A stretch of 9,518 nt of DNA, from the NCBI GenBank assembly GCA_003641695.1, contig QNBL01000076.1:1-9518 (forward strand), in the 5' to 3' direction. Made by a program: the position numbers and the translations under genes. The DNA comes from Spirochaetota bacterium (GTDB taxonomy: Bacteria > Spirochaetota > Spirochaetia > B11-G9). Shown here in pieces: positions 6,903 to 9,518 of the stretch. Each line of letters opens with the position of its first letter. Within the stretch, counting starts at the first letter, position 1. The notes under the pieces are model-generated. The model had not been told where the DNA came from. It made no database searches and saw only the letters and a program-made list of their open reading frames with translations.

Positions 6903-6921
6903 TTGTTCGTTAATTGAACAA
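6903..6921. promoter_or_regulatory. 19-bp perfect palindrome, operator candidate
   Basis: TTGTTC (6903-6908), a 7-bp spacer GTTAATT, and GAACAA (6916-6921) form a two-fold symmetric site in the gap between the polysaccharide operon and the divergent regulator. Its size and layout suit a dimeric winged-helix protein. It lies about 95 bp upstream of the operon's predicted transcription start, so it could serve activation of the operon or autoregulation of the regulator. Binding is not shown. Confidence 0.45.
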
Positions 6922-7077
6922 GAGCGCATATATTCTGCAGCATACACGAATGACAGCCTGTTTCGGCGGCGTTATCCGGGCGGCAGAAGCCCTTTTCCCG
7001 TATGGTTTTACAGCTGTAGGCGGATAAAATGCCGCTATGGAATGGAAGAGGTATGCCTTCTTGCTTTCGGGACAATC

Positions 7078-7587
7078 ATGAACTCTACTGAAAAAGAAAT
7101 AACCATTTTATCACACATACATTCAAATCCACATAAGGTGAACCAGCGGGATCTGGCAAAAATTGTCGGTCTCTCTTTGGGGATGACCAACGAAATTGTA
7201 AAAAGACTGGCTGCCAAGGGGCTTTTAACCATAAAGCGTATCAACAGCCGTAACGTACACTATATGGTAACTCCCAAAGGGATTGAGGCAATAAGCATAA
7301 AAAGCTACCGGTACTTCAGGCGGACCATAAAGAACGTGGCATACTACAGGGAGACTATCGAGGAGCTGATAGAGCAGGTAAAGGTGAGAGGATTCGACAC
7401 TCTTGTACTGAAAGGGGTAAGTGATCTGGACTTTATAGTGGAGTATGCCTGCCGGAAACAGGGACTTGTCTATGTAAAAGAGGATAATCTGCCGGAGAAT
7501 GTCTTTGTCCTGTACTCGGAAAGCTACATACCGGATCCCGAGACCAAGAACGACGGCAGTGCCTTTCTGCAGGAATTATTAATATAG
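7078..7587 (+). CDS. MarR-type winged-helix regulator, EPS-locus-associated type with C-terminal extension
   Basis: This is a probable DNA-binding regulator of the divergent polysaccharide operon. Read from ATG at 7078, it has 169 residues. A winged helix spans about 5-70: the helix-turn-helix NQRDLAKIVGLSLGMTNEIV (22-41) and the wing RINSRNVHYMVTPKGIEAIS (54-73). A basic/coiled helix (76-100, YRYFRRTIKNVAYYRETIEE) follows, which in MarR-type EPS-associated regulators mediates dimerisation. Residues 104-169, starting RGFDTLVLKGVSDLDFIVEY, are an added domain of alternating strands and helices, possibly Rossmann-like; its ligand is unknown. The frame is open upstream to 6895, but that part (Arg/Cys/Pro-rich, no family look) crosses the palindrome and is probably untranslated. 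The ribosome site before 7078 is weak; ATG at 7042 is an alternative. Confidence 0.8.
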   Translation: MNSTEKEITILSHIHSNPHKVNQRDLAKIVGLSLGMTNEIVKRLAAKGLLTIKRINSRNVHYMVTPKGIEAISIKSYRYFRRTIKNVAYYRETIEELIEQVKVRGFDTLVLKGVSDLDFIVEYACRKQGLVYVKEDNLPENVFVLYSESYIPDPETKNDGSAFLQELLI

Positions 7588-7593
7588 AAACTA

Positions 7594-7616
7594 CGGGCGT
7601 CCCTGCCTCCGGCAGA
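7594..7616 (+). repeat. GC-rich palindromic repeat, copy A
   Basis: CGGGCG (7594-7599) leads into CTGCC-TCC-GGCAG (7603-7615), a 5-bp stem with a three-base loop. It matches the element at 9157-9190 in the same orientation, apart from a two-base gap and a two-base difference in the loop, and ends earlier. It begins 6 bp after the regulator stop codon. No T-run follows directly, so it is a poor terminator. Confidence 0.6.
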
Positions 7617-7694
7617 GAGCGTAAAGGAATAATGTTATTGATTTTTTTTTCTGTTGACCTTAGTCGGGAACTGCTCACTATATAGCTTGTATTA

Positions 7695-7723
7695 TTGACA
7701 ATTTGCCTATCAAGTCTTATTAT
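7695..7723 (+). promoter_or_regulatory. Strong sigma-70-type promoter of the ATPase gene
   Basis: A perfect TTGACA (7695-7700) is separated by 17 bp from TATTAT (7718-7723), five of six bases of the -10 consensus. Transcription would begin near 7730, 25 bp before the chosen start codon at 7755. The longer frame that begins at 7695 would start inside the -35 box, which argues against it. Confidence 0.6.
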
Positions 7724-7754
7724 TGCAATGCATATTGCTGTAATAGAGGTTGCA

Positions 7755-9089
7755 ATGAGATTCTATGATAGAAATGCTGAAATTGAGGTGCTTGAAAAAA
7801 TATACAGACAATGCAGAAAAACCTATGGGAAAATTACAGTAATAACCGGTAGAAGACGAGTAGGGAAAACACTTCTTGCAAAAGAGTATGCTAAAAACAA
7901 GAAAAATCTATATCTTTTTACAAGTAAAAAAGCGGAAAAATTACTTTGTGATGAATTTAGAGCAGAATATGAGGGATTTACAGGAAGAAAACATATTGGT
8001 GAGCTAAACAGATTTGTTGAAATTTTTGAACTGTTGCTGCAATATGGGCAGGATAATCCTTATGTACTCATAATTGACGAATTTCAGGAGTTTAATAATA
8101 TAAATAAAAGTATCTATTCTGAAATTCAAAAACTTTGGGATAAGTATAAATTAAAAACAAAAGTTCATATAATTTTCATTGGTTCAATTTATTCTTTAAT
8201 GATAAAGATTTTTCAAAATGAAAAAGAACCTCTATATGGAAGAGCGGATAGGATAATATATATTAAGCCGTTTCAGGCAAAAGTTATAAAGGAAATACTG
8301 GAAGATTATAATAGTTATTCAGGCATTAATTTATTTTATAATTATTTAATCACCGGAGGTGTTCCCAGGTATCAGGAACTTTTGATTGAATCAGAATGTT
8401 ATAATAAGGAATCCATAATTGACTTTATCCTGGAGAAGGATTCATTTTTTATAAACGAGGGTCGGAATCTCCTGATCCAGGAATTCGGAAAAGAATATGG
8501 AATATATTTTTCAATACTTGAGTTAATGTCAACAGGGAGGACTTCCAGAAATGAACTGGAATCCATATTGGCAAGAAGTATAGGCGGTTATCTGGAGCGG
8601 CTTGAACTTGAATATGATCTTATTGAGAAAGTTAGACCTGTAGGATCCAGAAAAGAAAGTAGAAATCAGAAATATGCAATAAAAGATAATTTTATACGGT
8701 TTTGGTTTAGATTTATTTATAAGAATATGACGATTATTGAGAGTGAAAGATTTGACTATGTCAAAAAAATAATAGAAAGAGATCTAAGCACATATTCAGG
8801 ACCGGTTCTTGAGAAATTATTTAAAGAAATTATTGGATATTCATCTGAATATGGACTAATAGGAACATATTGGGAAAGAGGCAATCAGAATGAAATAGAT
8901 ATAATCGCAATAAATGATATAGATAAAAAAATACTTTTGTGTGAAGTGAAAATGAATAAGCAGAAAATAAAGATAAAAAAGTTACAAAATAAAAGTGCAA
9001 GATTAGTGAAGAATTATCACGATTACGAATTCCGGTACAAAGCTCTATCTGTAGATGATATAGAATTACTATTAGAGAATACAATATAA
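7755..9089 (+). CDS. P-loop ATPase (ATPase_2/PF01637 type) with C-terminal DUF234 nuclease-fold domain
   Basis: The biological role is unknown. The 444 residues show Walker A GRRRVGKT (32-39), Walker B YVLIIDEF (103-110), a sensor Ser in FIGSIYSLM (141-149), PLYGRAD (159-165) and GGVPRY (201-206), the pattern of archaeal-type STAND-related ATPases. A winged-helix-like segment spans about 255-320. The C-terminus carries NEIDIIAI...LLCEVK (379-399), a PD-(D/E)XK-like core with Asp382, Glu397 and Lys399, as in DUF234. The start MRFYDRNAEIEVL is typical of the family and has AGAGG at 7745-7749, five bases upstream. Composition is strikingly AT-rich compared with every other gene here: 11 G/C in bases 8101-8160 against 33 in 2161-2220. 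With the flanking repeats, this suggests horizontal transfer. Confidence 0.87.
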   Translation: MRFYDRNAEIEVLEKIYRQCRKTYGKITVITGRRRVGKTLLAKEYAKNKKNLYLFTSKKAEKLLCDEFRAEYEGFTGRKHIGELNRFVEIFELLLQYGQDNPYVLIIDEFQEFNNINKSIYSEIQKLWDKYKLKTKVHIIFIGSIYSLMIKIFQNEKEPLYGRADRIIYIKPFQAKVIKEILEDYNSYSGINLFYNYLITGGVPRYQELLIESECYNKESIIDFILEKDSFFINEGRNLLIQEFGKEYGIYFSILELMSTGRTSRNELESILARSIGGYLERLELEYDLIEKVRPVGSRKESRNQKYAIKDNFIRFWFRFIYKNMTIIESERFDYVKKIIERDLSTYSGPVLEKLFKEIIGYSSEYGLIGTYWERGNQNEIDIIAINDIDKKILLCEVKMNKQKIKIKKLQNKSARLVKNYHDYEFRYKALSVDDIELLLENTI

Positions 9090-9116
9090 TTGCATGAACC
9101 AGAGTGTATTGAAAAA

Positions 9117-9156
9117 GCAGCTTCTAGCCTTCTATACTTGAATAGCAAGGAGCTGC
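9117..9156 (+). repeat. Interrupted inverted repeat after the ATPase gene
   Basis: GCAGCT (9117-9122) pairs with AGCTGC (9151-9156). Between them CCT/AGG and CTAT/ATAG can add inner stems around the loop ACTTGA, with unpaired bases between stems. It abuts repeat copy B. It may help end the ATPase transcript or be part of a longer repeat element; no T-run follows. Confidence 0.4.
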
Positions 9157-9190
9157 CGGGCGTGTCCCTGCCATCGGCAGGGCCGGGCTC
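9157..9190 (+). repeat. GC-rich palindromic repeat, copy B
   Basis: CCCTGCC (9166-9172), loop ATC and GGCAGGG (9176-9182) form a perfect 7-bp stem. GCCGGGC occurs on both sides as a direct repeat (9156-9162 and 9182-9188). It shares CGGGCG..TCCCTGCC..CGGCAG with copy A in the same orientation. Such short GC-rich palindromes often occur in many copies between genes, but copy number cannot be judged from this window. Confidence 0.62.
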
Positions 9191-9257
9191 TAAGTCCGTG
9201 AATGTTTACTGTGTGGCTGAATACAAATATCTTTGCAGTAATACAGGAAATAAAAGT

Positions 9258-9518
9258 ATGAAATATATTGATTTTATCAGGAAAAGAGTGGAAAAAGCGG
9301 CAGAAGAAGAAAACGGTATTCTTGCGGTTTTCCTTCTGGGAAGTGCGGCGGCAGGTACTCTCCGTCCGGACAGCGACATAGATCTGGGGGTTATTCCCGA
9401 ACCGGGGGTAGAACTTGGTGCGTTAAAAAGACTTGAAATTGCCGGTGCTCTTTCCTACGAGCTCGGGCGTACCGTGGATATTGGAGTAGTGTCTTCAAGG
9501 AATCTGGTATATGCGAGA
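9258..9518 (+). CDS. Minimal nucleotidyltransferase (MntA-like antitoxin family), partial at window end
   Basis: The first 87 codons are present and the frame is open at the window edge. The MNT signature GSAAAGTLRPDSDIDLGV lies at 28-45: Gly28-Ser29 followed by the metal-binding pair Asp40/Asp42. RTVDIGVV (71-78) supplies the third acidic residue, Asp74. Proteins of this size class include MntA antitoxins, which AMPylate the partner HepT (HEPN) RNase toxin. They also include stand-alone nucleotidyltransferases of unknown role. A HEPN gene would be expected just beyond the window if this is an MntA-HepT pair. AGGAAA at 9245-9250 lies seven bases before the ATG. Composition is back to the balanced type seen outside the ATPase island. 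Confidence 0.85.
   Translation, partial: MKYIDFIRKRVEKAAEEENGILAVFLLGSAAAGTLRPDSDIDLGVIPEPGVELGALKRLEIAGALSYELGRTVDIGVVSSRNLVYAR

Noticed and set aside
6895..7077. Upstream extension of the regulator (61 more residues)
   Set aside because: The extension has no family-like sequence, no ribosome site and crosses the palindrome at 6903-6921. Family similarity begins at the Met encoded at 7078.
7642..7650. T-run after the regulator gene, considered as an intrinsic terminator with copy A
   Set aside because: The hairpin of copy A ends at 7615, more than 25 bases before the T-run, which is too far for an intrinsic terminator.

Overview
The window is a chromosomal stretch from a bacterium, most likely a spirochaete of the Treponema/Spirochaeta type. 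That assignment is an inference from the gene mix: a Gram-negative export apparatus, FAD-dependent ThyX, and a coiled-coil, tail-anchored repeat protein reminiscent of spirochaetal Bdr-like proteins. No rRNA or other phylogenetic marker is present to confirm it. Most of the window has balanced to moderately GC-rich composition; the exception is an AT-rich island at about 7620-9150.

Left part (1-2940), housekeeping. The last 12 codons of an upstream gene are followed closely by rsmE (16S rRNA m3U1498 methyltransferase). Next is a small membrane-anchored coiled-coil protein built on a 21-bp tandem repeat. It converges with, and overlaps by 8 bp, an O6-alkylguanine-DNA alkyltransferase gene (ogt type) on the minus strand. 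Then comes thyX, a hairpin that may be its terminator, and a short open frame that reads like the beginning of a winged-helix/ROK-type regulator cut off next to the end of the following operon.

Middle part (2943-6852), surface polysaccharide operon on the minus strand. Transcription runs right to left: a Wzz/GumC-type chain-length protein, a Wza-type outer-membrane export protein with several SLBB domains (ATGA overlap with the previous gene), and a WecA/TagO-type polyprenyl-phosphate sugar-1-phosphate transferase. These supply initiation, length control and export. Wzx, Wzy, further glycosyltransferases and a tyrosine kinase are not in the window. A near-consensus promoter lies directly on the wzz-like start codon, so the mRNA would be leaderless or nearly so.

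Regulatory gap and regulator (6817-7587). A 261-bp gap separates the operon from a divergent winged-helix regulator that resembles the MarR-type regulators found beside exopolysaccharide loci, with an added C-terminal domain. The gap holds a 19-bp perfect palindrome that is a natural operator candidate.

Right part (7594-9518), accessory. An AT-rich gene for a P-loop ATPase with a C-terminal PD-(D/E)XK-like (DUF234-type) domain has its own strong promoter and sits between two related GC-rich palindromic repeats. Past the second repeat starts a minimal nucleotidyltransferase (MntA-like antitoxin family) that runs off the window end; a HEPN toxin gene may follow. This looks like the edge of a defence or toxin-antitoxin-rich accessory region. 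I found no tRNA, rRNA, CRISPR array, insertion sequence or transposase.
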